Positions 54,117-63,874 of a stretch of DNA of 64,000 nucleotides are shown here, in pieces. The position numbers and the translations under genes were made by a program. The stretch's first letter is position 1, and each line of letters starts with the position of its first letter. Source of the DNA: RUG369 sp050949645 (lineage in GTDB: Bacteria; Planctomycetota; Planctomycetia; Pirellulales; Thermoguttaceae); assembly GCA_050949645.1 (NCBI GenBank), contig JBMNGC010000001.1, positions 2,480,001-2,544,000 on the forward strand, written 5' to 3'. The notes below the pieces were generated by a model. That model had not been told where the DNA came from and ran no database searches. It worked only from the letters and a program-made list of their open reading frames with translations.

Positions 54117-56678
54117 TCAGATGAACAGGTTCACGTTTGCATTTTCAGCGTCGCCGAGATACGCTCCGACGCCGCCAATTTCGACGCCGTCGATGAGCTC
54201 TTCCTGCTTGAAGCCCATAACGTCCATACTCATGGAGCATGCAACGATTTTGACGCCCATCGAAATCGCCGTCTCGATCATGTCCTCGAGAGAATCGACA
54301 TTCTTATCGCGCATGATCTTTTTCATCATCGCGCGTCCCATTCCCCCCATATGCATCTTCGAGAGCTTAAGACGCCCTGCTCCGCGCGGAAGCATACAAC
54401 CAAACATTTTTTCAAGCATGCTCTTCTCGAGCCGCTTCGGCGCCTTCTCTTTTCGGAGCGCGGCGAGTCCCCAGAACGTAAAGAACATCGTCACCTTGCG
54501 TCCCATCGCCAACGCGCCGTTAGCGATCACAAAGCTCGCCATAACCTTGTCGTAGTCTCCGTCGAAAACGATGATCGTCTTATTGTTCGGCGCCGGCGCA
54601 GAAGATAGGCGGTTCCCATCGGCGCAAGTCTCAGTCGCCGCCGAATTATTGCCGCCAGTCTTGCGCAGGGTCGCAACGTAATTCTTTCCGTCCTGAACGT
54701 TTGAAATGAGCTCGTTGCCCGTCTGACGGCTCCATGAAATAATATCCTGCGAAAAGCCTGGATCCGTCGAGATCACTTCAACAATCTGTCCCTCCGGGAC
54801 GTCCTGCATCGTGGTGTAGACGCGCATCAATGGGCCTGGGCATTGCAGACCGCGACAATCGACGCGAATGGTCTCCTTCGACTCCGTCTCATCGGGCGTC
54901 GAAGGGTTGTTCTCGATTTCCGGAGCAGTCGGCGTCAAATCGCTTGGCGACGGATGCAACGCGCGGTAGAAGCGAAAGCCTCCGGGATAGATCTTAACGG
55001 CGTCGAACCCCTTGTTCGACAGGATTCGTGCCGCAACGTACGCTCGAACGCCTGCCGCACAAAATACGACGACCTCTCGGCCAGATTCGCGCGCGTCAAG
55101 GAGCTCCTTGATCTCCGGTTGAGACTCGTCGATCGCTGTGCGGAGCGAGCCAAGGGGAACCCCAAGCGAGTCGGGAAGCCCGTACGCCATGCGCTCGGCG
55201 TCCTCACGAACGTCAAGCATCAGCGCGTCCGTTTCGGATTCAACGACGTCGTAGGGCGCGAAGGCGACGAGACCTTTCAGAATATTCTCCGCGACGAATC
55301 CCGCCATGTTCACGGGGTCTTTCGCCGACGAATAAGGCGGCGCGTAAGAGAGCTCAAGTTCCTTGAGCTTCTGAACCGACGCGCCGAGCTTCATAGCGAC
55401 CGCAATCGTGTCGATGCGTTTATCGACCCCGTCGGCGCCGACGATCTGCGCTCCGAGAATCCGGTTCCCCTCTTCGAGTGAGAAGATGAGTTTGAGGAAC
55501 ATCTGAGTCGCGCCGGGATAGTAGCCCGCGTGAGAATTCTGGTTAATGAGGAGCGTCTCGTAATTCTTCCCGCGCTCGAGCCCCTTAGAGCCGAGGACCT
55601 TCTCGTTCGTCCCGACCGACGCCGCCGTCATATCGAAAATCTTGGCGACCGAGGTCCCCATCGTTCCGTCGTACTCTTCCGGTTCGGAACCGAGAGGAGA
55701 ATTCGCGTCGAGGCGGCGCGCAATATTGTTCGCGGCGATACGCCCCTGTTTATTGGCGGGCCCAGCGAGCGCGATCGCCGTCTTACCGCCGAAAATCGGA
55801 TCGTTGACTTCGATGGCGTCCCCGATCGCGTAAATGGCGGGGTCGTTCGTCACCAAGTCGTTCGAGACGACGATTCCGCCGCGTGCGTTCAGCGTCAAGC
55901 CGGCGTCCTTCGCAATCGCCGAATTTGGGCGAATGCCGATCGCCAGGACGACGAGATCGACAGTCGTCGTTGAACCGTCGTTGAGGGACACGACAACTTT
56001 TTTACCCGACTCGCCATTCTCTTCCTTGAACCCTTGAACGCCGACGCCTAGTCGCAGATCGACCCCGTGACGCCTGATCTCACCGTGGAGTATCCCCGCG
56101 AGCTCCGGATCAAAGGGCGGCATCACCTGCGGCGCGCCCTCGATGACCGTGACCTTAAGACCGCGTTCCAGAAGATTTTCCGCCGTCTCCAGTCCTATGA
56201 ACCCGCCCCCGACGACCGCGACATGCTGAACTTTCTCACGTTCGATAGCCTCGCGGATACGGTCTGCGTCTGGAACGGTCCACAGCGACAAAACGCGGTC
56301 GGAATCGATACCAGGAATATTTGGTCGGAACGGCGACGAACCGGTGGCAATAACAAGATAATCGTACCTCTCGCGATACGTCGAACCGTCCTCGACCTTC
56401 TTAATGACGACTTCCTTTTGTTCGCGATCGATCTCGACGACCTCGTTTTTAACGCGAACGTCGACGTTGAATCGCTCCTTCAATCGCTCCGGCGTCATAA
56501 GGAGCAGCGCGTCTCGCGCGGCGATGACGTCACCGACGAAATAAGGAAGTCCGCAATTCGCATACGATACGTAATCGCCGCGTTCTAGCAGTACAATTTC
56601 CGCTTCTTCGTTCAATCTTCTGAGTCTCGCAACGCAGCTTGCGCCACCGGCGACGCCTCCAATAACGACGACTTTCAT
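54117..56678 (-). CDS. CoA-disulfide reductase/rhodanese/TusA/DsrE four-domain fusion
   Basis: 853 residues. Domain 1 (1-450) is an FAD/NAD(P)H disulfide reductase of the CoA-disulfide reductase type: FAD motif VVVIGGVAGGASCVARL and redox Cys42 in YANCGLPY, NAD motif VAVVGGGFIGLETAENL, then VLAIGIRPNS and YAIGDAIEV. Domain 2 (~465-575) is a rhodanese with active Cys540 in VVFCAAGVRAY. Domain 3 (~600-680) is TusA-like, CRGLQCPGPL with Cys613. Domain 4 (~700-853) is DsrE-like, with KMHMGGMGRAMMKKIM and IVACSMSMDVMGF. Together these suggest cytoplasmic persulfide or polysulfide reduction and sulfur relay. GGAGAA before the ATG supports the start. All four domain cysteines are intact. Confidence 0.93.
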   Translation of the reverse strand: MKVVVIGGVAGGASCVARLRRLNEEAEIVLLERGDYVSYANCGLPYFVGDVIAARDALLLMTPERLKERFNVDVRVKNEVVEIDREQKEVVIKKVEDGSTYRERYDYLVIATGSSPFRPNIPGIDSDRVLSLWTVPDADRIREAIEREKVQHVAVVGGGFIGLETAENLLERGLKVTVIEGAPQVMPPFDPELAGILHGEIRRHGVDLRLGVGVQGFKEENGESGKKVVVSLNDGSTTTVDLVVLAIGIRPNSAIAKDAGLTLNARGGIVVSNDLVTNDPAIYAIGDAIEVNDPIFGGKTAIALAGPANKQGRIAANNIARRLDANSPLGSEPEEYDGTMGTSVAKIFDMTAASVGTNEKVLGSKGLERGKNYETLLINQNSHAGYYPGATQMFLKLIFSLEEGNRILGAQIVGADGVDKRIDTIAVAMKLGASVQKLKELELSYAPPYSSAKDPVNMAGFVAENILKGLVAFAPYDVVESETDALMLDVREDAERMAYGLPDSLGVPLGSLRTAIDESQPEIKELLDARESGREVVVFCAAGVRAYVAARILSNKGFDAVKIYPGGFRFYRALHPSPSDLTPTAPEIENNPSTPDETESKETIRVDCRGLQCPGPLMRVYTTMQDVPEGQIVEVISTDPGFSQDIISWSRQTGNELISNVQDGKNYVATLRKTGGNNSAATETCADGNRLSSAPAPNNKTIIVFDGDYDKVMASFVIANGALAMGRKVTMFFTFWGLAALRKEKAPKRLEKSMLEKMFGCMLPRGAGRLKLSKMHMGGMGRAMMKKIMRDKNVDSLEDMIETAISMGVKIVACSMSMDVMGFKQEELIDGVEIGGVGAYLGDAENANVNLFI

Positions 56679-56879
56679 ATCTTTTCTCCTTATAACGGGT
56701 CACAAAAGCGATCTACGCCGAGACAACGCTTGCGATGAATCGCGAGATCGCATTCCGACGGTAGTTATCTTCTCAAGGCCGATGCGTTCGGCGCGACATG
56801 ATTATGATTATTGAACCAGACGCGAGTCTCTTTCGCAAGAGCCGCGCCGCCGAAAAAGGAAGCTCGTCTGTTATAACAT

Positions 56880-56935
56880 AAAAAAAGCGCGTAAAGCGCC
56901 GGCCTTCAATGAGGTCGTCTTCGCTTTACGCGCTC
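56880..56935 (-). terminator. Terminator of the second surface giant
   Basis: On the minus strand AGCGCGTAAAGCG pairs perfectly with CGCTTTACGCGCT (56922-56934 with 56886-56898), loop 23 nt, followed by seven T. It lies about 30 nt beyond the stop at 56966 but nearly 1 kb beyond the stop at 57911, which supports the repeat tail belonging to this gene. Confidence 0.85.
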
Positions 56936-56965
56936 TATCAAATTGCAACTCTCGCTGTAGTTAGA

Positions 56966-57910
56966 TCAGGCCGCCTTTTTATCTTCGGGTTCTTCACCAG
57001 GTTCTTCACCAGGTTCTTCACCAGGTTCTTCACCAGGTTCTTCACCAGGTTCTTCACCAGGTTCTTCACCAGGTTCTTCACCAGGTTCTTCGCCAGGTTC
57101 TTCGCCACCAGGTTCTTCGCCACCAGGTTCTTCGCCACCAGGTTCTTCTCCACCAGGCTCTTCGCCACCAGGCTCTTCTCCACCAGGCTCTTCTCCACCA
57201 GGTTCTTCTCCACCAGGCTCTTCTCCACCAGGCTCTTCTCCACCAGGTTCTTCGCCACCAGGTTCTTCGCCACCAGGCTCTTCGCCACCAGGTTCTTCGC
57301 CACCAGGTTCTTCACCACCAGGTTCTTCACCACCAGGTTCTTCGCCACCAGGCTCTTCACCACCAGGTTCTTCGCCACCAGGTTCTTCGCCACCAGGTTC
57401 TTCACCACCAGGCTCTTCACCACCAGGCTCTTCACCACCAGGCTCTTCACCACCAGGTTCTTCGCCACCAGGTTCTTCGCCACCAGGTTCTTCGCCACCA
57501 GGTTCTTCGCCACCAGGTTCTTCGCCACCAGGCTCTTCACCAGGTTCTTCGCCGCCAGGTTCTTCGCCAGGTTCTTCGCCACCAGGCTCTTCTCCACCAG
57601 GTTCTTCGCCACCAGGCTCTTCGCCACCAGGCTCTTCACCACCAGGTTCTTCACCACCAGGTTCTTCACCACCAGGTTCTTCACCACCAGGTTCTTCACC
57701 ACCAGGTTCTTCACCAGGTCTTCACCAGGCTCTTCACCACCAGGCTCTTCACCACCAGGCTCTTCACCGGGTTCTTCACCAGGTTCTTCGCCGGGTTCTT
57801 CGCCGGGTTCTTCGCCGGGCTTATCGCCGGGCTTATCGCCGGGTTTGTCGCCAGGTTTATCGCCGGGCTTTTCGCCGGGTTCTTCGCCAGGCTCTTCATC
57901 GTCCGTATCG
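56966..57910 (-). pseudogene. Frame-shifted Glu-Pro-Gly-rich C-terminal tail of the surface giant
   Basis: After the TGA at 57911 the minus strand continues as a clean acidic repeat: DDTDDEEPGEEPGEKPGDKP, then many EEPGG and EEPG units, ending EEPEDKKAA and TGA at 56966-56968. The body frame and the final part of the tail share one frame. The segment between about 57913 and 57716 is in another, owing to one extra base near 57912-57918 and one missing base near 57716 (AGGTCTTC where every neighbour has AGGTTCTTC). Corrected, the protein would gain about 314 residues. It may be sequencing error, a recent mutation, or a switch. Confidence 0.7.
56984..57895 (-). repeat. Tandem array of 15-nt and 12-nt units (EEPGG/EEPG)
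   Basis: About 65 direct units of CCACCAGGTTCTTCG type (15 nt) and CCAGGTTCTTCA type (12 nt) on the plus strand, encoding EEPGG and EEPG on the minus strand. The units next to the body of the protein vary to EKPGD and DKPGD. No spacers occur, so it is not a CRISPR. Confidence 0.9.
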
Positions 57911-60900
57911 TCAGGTTATGGAATCAACGAACCCCGGGTCCGAATAGATATCGTTATAGATCGACGACTTGGAATACCCCGAACGCCAAATCTTAAGAAC
58001 GTTCGTCAGGTTGGTCGCAACGCTCGCGCCGGTCGTTTTATTGGTAAGCCGGAACTTGGAGCCGCCGGTCGAGCGATCAACTGACGACTTGACGACGTCC
58101 TTCGCTCCGTCAGCCTTTTGCGCGTCGGCGTCTGAGGGAGCTTTACCCTCTTTCTTGAGCTCGTTGAACGCGCTCGTGAGATCACCAAGCTTCTTCTGAT
58201 ACTCTGCCTCGACCTTAGCGTCCGCCTCAGCAAGAGTCTCGCGCGCCTTAGCGGTCGCGTCTTCAAAAGTCCGGTGCACGTCTTTACGAGCCTTGATGAG
58301 TTCCGAGAGCGTCGTCTTACCAGCTCTGTAGGAATCAACGGCGTCCTGGAGCCCTTCGTTGCGCGCCTCAACGGCGGCGAGGTACGAAGCGAGGTAGGTC
58401 GAAAGGTTCGTCGCATGCGCGTCGTAGCGCTCCTGGGTCGTCTGGAGCCAGTCGTCAAACCATTCATGCCAGCTGTCGTATTCGGACGCGCCCTTGGGCT
58501 TCGTGACCGTTATCGTGACTTCGATTTCTGTCGAGCCGCCGTAATTGATCGCGGAGTCCGTGGACGAGACGACCGCCTGCACCTGAATCTTGATCTTCAG
58601 AACGTCGCTGTCCTTGTCGAGTTTGTCAAAATAGTCCGACGGAACCTTGTAGGTCACCACGCCCGTTTCCGGATCGATCGTCATGCCCTCGGGGACGTCC
58701 GCGTCGCTCGCGAAGGAATAGCGGACGTCGGTCGCGGTCGCGTCTTCGGGTAACTTCCCGGAAACGGTGAACTCAAGCGTATCGCCCGCCTCGACTGTCT
58801 GGTCCTCGATTTCGGAGACGATCGGGACGTCAAGCTCGTCGGGGTCGGCCGTCGAATTGACGACCATGATCTCATAGACGCGCGTCGAGGTAAGGCCGTC
58901 CTCGTATTCGCCATCCTCGTTGAGGTTCTGCTTCGTCGCGATGACGGGCAGGTAGAAGACCTGAACGCTGACATTGTCCTTAAGGTAGTTGTCGGGGATC
59001 TTCCAGGTGAGTTTACCCGTCTCGGCGTCGAAGGTCATGCCCTTCGGGAGTTTCTCGAGATCGATATCAAAGATGATACGGTCGGCGTCCCCCGTCGGGT
59101 CGGTCGCCTTAATCGTCGTTTCGAAGGTCTCGCCCGTGTAAGTGATCGATTCGTCAAGATCCTCCAGAACTGGCGCCGGGTCAATGTAATACGGATTATC
59201 GATCCTGATCTCGAGGGTCGTCGTCGCCGATTCGCCGTAGGAAATCTCGGAGTCGCTCGACGAGATCACCGCCGTTGCGACAAGCTTGACGGTAATCTTC
59301 TTCGATTGAGTCGTCGTGTCGGAGGGTTTGAAGTAATTTTTGGGGACCTTCCAGGTTATCTTACCGGTCGTCGGGTCGATCTTCATTCCTTCAGGCGCGT
59401 CGTCGCCAAGCGAGTAGGAGACGCCCTCCGCCGAGGAAGGTACCGTCGCATGGACGCTCGTCTCGAGGGTTTCGCCGGCGGTCACAGACTGCGCGGGCGG
59501 TTTAACCCACTTCGGCGCAACGGCGGAGTCTTCCTCGTAACGGCCGTTCTTAACGTTGATCCCATAGGTCTTGGTCGAGGAGAGACCGTTCGTATAGGTT
59601 TTGCCGTCTTCGCCGAGGAACTGTTCCGTCGCCTTGATCGTGATATTAAAGGTCTTCGACGTGATATTCTTCGCGATGAGGTCGGCGGGAATTTCCCACG
59701 TCAACCCGCCCGTGATCGCATTAAGAACCATTCCGTCTGGACGGTCGCCGACGATAGAGTAGACGATGCGATCCGCCAGTTTATTCGGGTCCTTCGCGAC
59801 AAAGTTAACTTTGTATGTAGAGTCGGTCGTCGCGGGGGGAAGCTTAATATCGCTGAAGGCAGGAGGCGCGTCTTCGTAGTTCGGGTTAAGGACGGTAATC
59901 TTGAAGCTCGTCTTCGCGCTGCCGCTGAAGTCGTCGGAAACGTCGCTCTGTCCAATAATGGCGCTCGAGACGAGATTGATCGTGATCGTCCTTGATTCTG
60001 CCGTCGTGTCGGCAAAGAAATCTTCGGGGACCTCCCACCTGATAAGCCCGTCGCTGTCAATTGTCATTCCGTCGGGATATTCGCCGGAGAGCGCATAAAC
60101 GATCTCGACCGCAGAGTCTGCCTTCGCTTCGACCGTCAGCGAAAAATCGTCGCCTGCCGTGACGGTCTGGTCGTCGATTTCATCCCAGACGGGCACAATC
60201 GCCTCATCCTCGTCGTAAAGCGCGTTGTCGATGTAAATCGCGAACGACTTCGTCGTGGAAAGGCCTTCAGTAAAGACGTTATCTTCCTCGCCTTCCTCGT
60301 GGTAGAGTTCCGTGACCTTAACCGTAATGACATACGACTGGTAACGAACGGAGGGGTCAAGATAATCCGCGTCGATCTCCCACGTCAGGACGCCAGTGCG
60401 CGAACCGATCGACAACCCTGGCGGCAGCGAGTCGCCAAGGAGCTCATAGAACATCGCGTCGGCGTGGTTGTTCGGGTCGTCCGCGATAATCGTGATCGTA
60501 TAGGTTTCGCCCGTAACGGCGTCGGTATCAGTAATATCTTCAATAACCGGCGGGAGGTCTTTATACTTCGGGTTCAGGAGCGTTAGCGTAAAGGAAGTCG
60601 TCGTCGTATCGGTGTAGTCGGCCGTCGTGTCGGTCGAGCTCACAAGGGAACGCGCGCCGAGTTCGATTTCAAAACTGGTCGAGTGGATCTTCGTACTGTC
60701 GAAATAATCGGCGTCAGGATTCCAGGAGATGACGCCGTCGGCGCTGATCGTCATTCCTTCGGGAACGTCGGAGATAAAGAAGTATTCAACGTCCTCGACG
60801 CCGGTCGGCGGGGTCTCGACCGTCTCGAGGGTGAACTCTTCGCCGGCGGTAAACTTCTGATCGGGCAATTCGTTCCACGTCGGAAGCATATCCGCGTCTT

Positions 60901-63220
60901 CTTCATATTCCATGTTGGCGACTTCGATCGTGAAGGTCTGTTCGATCGAGTCCCCTTCAATGAGCGTTCCGTCTTCCTGCTCGATGAATTCGGTCGCTTT
61001 GACGGTAAAGGAGTAAGTTTGCGTCTTAACGCCGCTCCCGAGGTAGTCGTTCGGAATCGTCCAGTTGAGAACGCCCGTGTCTTCGTCGATCATAAGATTT
61101 GATTCGTTGATGAGCGAATATTTGATGATCGCGTTCTCGTCCGCCGCGTCGAACGCGGAGACCTGTCCGAGATATTCGGCGCCCGTCTTCGCGGATGTAT
61201 CGACGAAATCGCTGAAAGCGAGCGATCCGACGACGTTAAGGGTCATCGTCGTCGTCGCGACGCGCCCGAGCGCGTCGGTCGCCTGGACCTCGAACGTATA
61301 GGCGCCGGCGTCCCCTTCGGTAAGAGTCTTCCAGCCGAGGAATCCGGTTTTAGAAAGAGTCAGGAAAGAAGGAATCGAATCCGCGTCGACAAAGGAGAAA
61401 GTAACGTCGCCGCGTTGCGTTCCGTCTTCAGTCGTTTTGTTCGTCGTGAACTGATAGGAATCGCTCGTTCCAATATATGCGGGTAGCGACTCCTCGACGT
61501 CGACGAACTCAACCGCGGTCGGATCGTAGAAAAATTCGAAACTGGTAACGTCGCTCAGGAGCGGATCGCGATCACCGCCGATCCTCACGCTATCCTGAAC
61601 CGTCAGCGTATGAAGTCCTTCCGAGAGCTCCTCGTCGAGATTGAGCGTAATCACATAGCGATCAAGACCAGTTTCCTCGTCGTAGGTGTGCGAAACGCGG
61701 TTGTACGAATATTGCGTTCCGTCGAGCTCGACGATAAGCTCGTCGCCGAGAAGAAGCGTGGAATCGACGCGATACGCGTCGATCGTGATCTGAACCTCGT
61801 CGTCCAAAAAGCTCGAGCCGATATAGACGACGTCGTCCACCGTCGCCTGCTCGTCCGCCTCGACAGTGACGTCGGGCGCGACGGGCGAGATGAAAACGTC
61901 CTGCGTCGTCGACGCGGAGAGGGAAACGATCTTGTGGATCGCGACCATCTCGATGGGGCCGTTCGAGTAGTAGGAGAATTCGTAGTTGTCGCCGTAGTCC
62001 GACTCGTCAAAATCGCTCGCCCTGACGCTACCGACGAAGACTTTTTCGGAAATATTCGCGTCAATCGTGAGTTTCAGCGCCTGCGCGCCCGCCTTCTCCG
62101 TGGTGAGGGTGAAATTCGAATTCGAATCGTCTTTGGTCGTCAGGTCGTAGCGGGACGCGTCTTCATCGACGGTTATCGTATAGTTGACGTCGTAGTCGCC
62201 AAAGGAGGACGGCAGACTGACGGAGATCGAATCGCCCGCCGTAATATTGAAGTCGTATTCTTTAAGCGCGTCCTTGAGATAGGCTTCTAGACCGTCGTTT
62301 CCGACGTAGACCGTCGTCTTCTGAAGTTCGGTCGCTCCTTCCTCGTTGATCGACGAGATACTCAGCTCCGTTACGCCTTCGGCGTCATCGCCGACGACGA
62401 GGCGCAGGACGCCCGAATCGACGTCCGATTCATCGACGACATGGACGTTCGTCAGCGTGTATGAGTCGACCGGCGACGATTCTTCGCCTGACACGGGATT
62501 CTTCTTAACCTTGGCGGCTTCGAGCTCGTCAAGAACGTCGTATCCGTCGACAACATATCCGAAAACGTTGTAATTATTGTCGAGGTATCCCGCCGCCGCG
62601 AACGTGATATAGAATTGCGCGTCGCTCGTGCCGGGTCCGGAGTTGGCGTAAGCGAGCGTACCGCGACGGCTGTGCGTCAGGAGGTCGGAATATTCGTCAT
62701 CGATCTCAAGCCCCGAACCGCCGATCCCATCGCCGGTCGGCGAGCCGCCTTGGAACATGAAGTCCTTGATAATTCGGTGAATCGAGAGCCCTTCGTAATA
62801 CTCGTCGGCGACAAGGTCAAGGAAGTGCGTAGAAGAGTTCGGCGCCTCGTCGGTTGCGCTGAAAAGCTGCACCACCACGTCTCCGATCGTCGAAACGGCG
62901 CCGTCGGTCGCCGTCTTCATGACCGTAAAGGAGACTTGCTCACCCTTCGGAAGCGACGCGACGAGGTCCGAAAGCGAACTTCCGTCGACCATCTCAAGGG
63001 AACTCCCTTCGAGCGCATAGTGATAAGATTGATCCGTCTCGGCGATTGTGATCGCGGGGGGCAGCGTTTCATAGAAGGACGCAGCGTCAAGCATCTTACG
63101 GTCTTCCAGCGCCTCGAAAACGCGTTGGCGGCGATATTCCTGCTGAGCTCGACGATGAGCTCTCTCGCGACGTTGTTTACGGGAAAAAGTTTTGCGAAAA
63201 GATGAAAAATCCATTTTCAT
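57911..63220 (-). CDS. Surface giant with cyclophilin domain and cadherin-like repeats
   Basis: 1,769 residues to the first stop, AAGGA 6 nt before ATG. The first 50 residues are very basic and end with FEALEDRKMLDAA, a planctomycetal LEPR-like leader. Residues ~100-250 form a cyclophilin-type peptidyl-prolyl isomerase: IHRIIKDFMFQGG (catalytic Arg, Phe, Met, Gln), GDGIGGSG, AQFYITF, NVFGYVVDG. Then come beta-sandwich regions and, from ~670 to ~1580, four pairs of cadherin/He_PIG-like repeats with PPGLSIGSRTGVLTWEI and PEGMTISADGVISW motifs. A helical charged region (~1600-1720) follows. Surface location and roles in adhesion or folding of secreted proteins are inferred. The true C-terminus is probably the tail at 56966-57910. 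Confidence 0.9.
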   Translation of the reverse strand: MKMDFSSFRKTFSRKQRRERAHRRAQQEYRRQRVFEALEDRKMLDAASFYETLPPAITIAETDQSYHYALEGSSLEMVDGSSLSDLVASLPKGEQVSFTVMKTATDGAVSTIGDVVVQLFSATDEAPNSSTHFLDLVADEYYEGLSIHRIIKDFMFQGGSPTGDGIGGSGLEIDDEYSDLLTHSRRGTLAYANSGPGTSDAQFYITFAAAGYLDNNYNVFGYVVDGYDVLDELEAAKVKKNPVSGEESSPVDSYTLTNVHVVDESDVDSGVLRLVVGDDAEGVTELSISSINEEGATELQKTTVYVGNDGLEAYLKDALKEYDFNITAGDSISVSLPSSFGDYDVNYTITVDEDASRYDLTTKDDSNSNFTLTTEKAGAQALKLTIDANISEKVFVGSVRASDFDESDYGDNYEFSYYSNGPIEMVAIHKIVSLSASTTQDVFISPVAPDVTVEADEQATVDDVVYIGSSFLDDEVQITIDAYRVDSTLLLGDELIVELDGTQYSYNRVSHTYDEETGLDRYVITLNLDEELSEGLHTLTVQDSVRIGGDRDPLLSDVTSFEFFYDPTAVEFVDVEESLPAYIGTSDSYQFTTNKTTEDGTQRGDVTFSFVDADSIPSFLTLSKTGFLGWKTLTEGDAGAYTFEVQATDALGRVATTTMTLNVVGSLAFSDFVDTSAKTGAEYLGQVSAFDAADENAIIKYSLINESNLMIDEDTGVLNWTIPNDYLGSGVKTQTYSFTVKATEFIEQEDGTLIEGDSIEQTFTIEVANMEYEEDADMLPTWNELPDQKFTAGEEFTLETVETPPTGVEDVEYFFISDVPEGMTISADGVISWNPDADYFDSTKIHSTSFEIELGARSLVSSTDTTADYTDTTTTSFTLTLLNPKYKDLPPVIEDITDTDAVTGETYTITIIADDPNNHADAMFYELLGDSLPPGLSIGSRTGVLTWEIDADYLDPSVRYQSYVITVKVTELYHEEGEEDNVFTEGLSTTKSFAIYIDNALYDEDEAIVPVWDEIDDQTVTAGDDFSLTVEAKADSAVEIVYALSGEYPDGMTIDSDGLIRWEVPEDFFADTTAESRTITINLVSSAIIGQSDVSDDFSGSAKTSFKITVLNPNYEDAPPAFSDIKLPPATTDSTYKVNFVAKDPNKLADRIVYSIVGDRPDGMVLNAITGGLTWEIPADLIAKNITSKTFNITIKATEQFLGEDGKTYTNGLSSTKTYGINVKNGRYEEDSAVAPKWVKPPAQSVTAGETLETSVHATVPSSAEGVSYSLGDDAPEGMKIDPTTGKITWKVPKNYFKPSDTTTQSKKITVKLVATAVISSSDSEISYGESATTTLEIRIDNPYYIDPAPVLEDLDESITYTGETFETTIKATDPTGDADRIIFDIDLEKLPKGMTFDAETGKLTWKIPDNYLKDNVSVQVFYLPVIATKQNLNEDGEYEDGLTSTRVYEIMVVNSTADPDELDVPIVSEIEDQTVEAGDTLEFTVSGKLPEDATATDVRYSFASDADVPEGMTIDPETGVVTYKVPSDYFDKLDKDSDVLKIKIQVQAVVSSTDSAINYGGSTEIEVTITVTKPKGASEYDSWHEWFDDWLQTTQERYDAHATNLSTYLASYLAAVEARNEGLQDAVDSYRAGKTTLSELIKARKDVHRTFEDATAKARETLAEADAKVEAEYQKKLGDLTSAFNELKKEGKAPSDADAQKADGAKDVVKSSVDRSTGGSKFRLTNKTTGASVATNLTNVLKIWRSGYSKSSIYNDIYSDPGFVDSIT

Positions 63221-63874
63221 TACCCTTCCTTACAGGAAATAACCGTACAATTTGCGTTTCGACGTACGTTGGGATTCCTCGATAATCGCGGCGTGAATTC
63301 GGGGAAACGCCTTATCGCGTTCCATCTCTTTTCAGTCTTACCTACAGGGCCATGGCTCTGCCGTCTCGCCGCAAAAATGACCTTGAGACGAATCCGTTTT
63401 GTTAAATTTTAATGCTTGCAAAGGATTTGTCGACATTTCAAAATTGGCAAAGTAAAAATTCTGCGCAATTTCATTTTTTTAAACTCTCAGAGGCTTTTAT
63501 CTGCTGTCAGCGCCTCTGTTCTGGTCGCAAACCCATTCCCTGTTAGAGCAACCGACCCTTTAAGAGTTCCTTTTTTTTACGCTTAAAACACGCAAAGTAG
63601 GCAATCAAGTCAAAATAGCCGATTAATCCTGTCAGGGAATATACACAATTTAAGTTATTGAATCGTCCAAAGTGGATGCAAACTTTTGGGAAAAATACGC
63701 GCCCCTTCGCAACTGCGGCGCAACTCCCTTGAAAAAGGCGGGACTTTGCGGTAGAATGCAGCGACGCGGAGGGCGTTGCAAGCGTCCTTCTGCGAGGAAC
63801 GCGACAGCGATAAAATCGCGTCCCTCAATCTGTCGGTTCCTGCGTTTGCTTTTTATACGCCGGAAGGAAACGAA
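63221..63874. other. Divergent intergenic region
   Basis: 654 bp between the surface giant (minus) and the ABC transporter gene (plus). AT-rich at 63400-63690. It contains the promoter at 63729-63757 and no recognisable RNA gene; a short open frame at 63672-63881 has no support. Confidence 0.5.
63729..63757 (+). promoter_or_regulatory. Putative sigma-70 promoter of the ABC transporter gene
   Basis: TTGAAA (63729-63734), 17-nt spacer, TAGAAT (63752-63757), followed by GCAG. It lies about 120 nt before the start codon. Confidence 0.6.

Noticed and set aside
56984..57895. Possible CRISPR array
   Set aside because: Units are 12-15 nt, contiguous, without spacers, and multiples of three; no cas genes are near.
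56909..58084. Plus-strand open frame encoding an RFFTRFFAT-type repeat
   Set aside because: It is the antisense reading of the Glu-Pro-Gly array and has no natural protein character.
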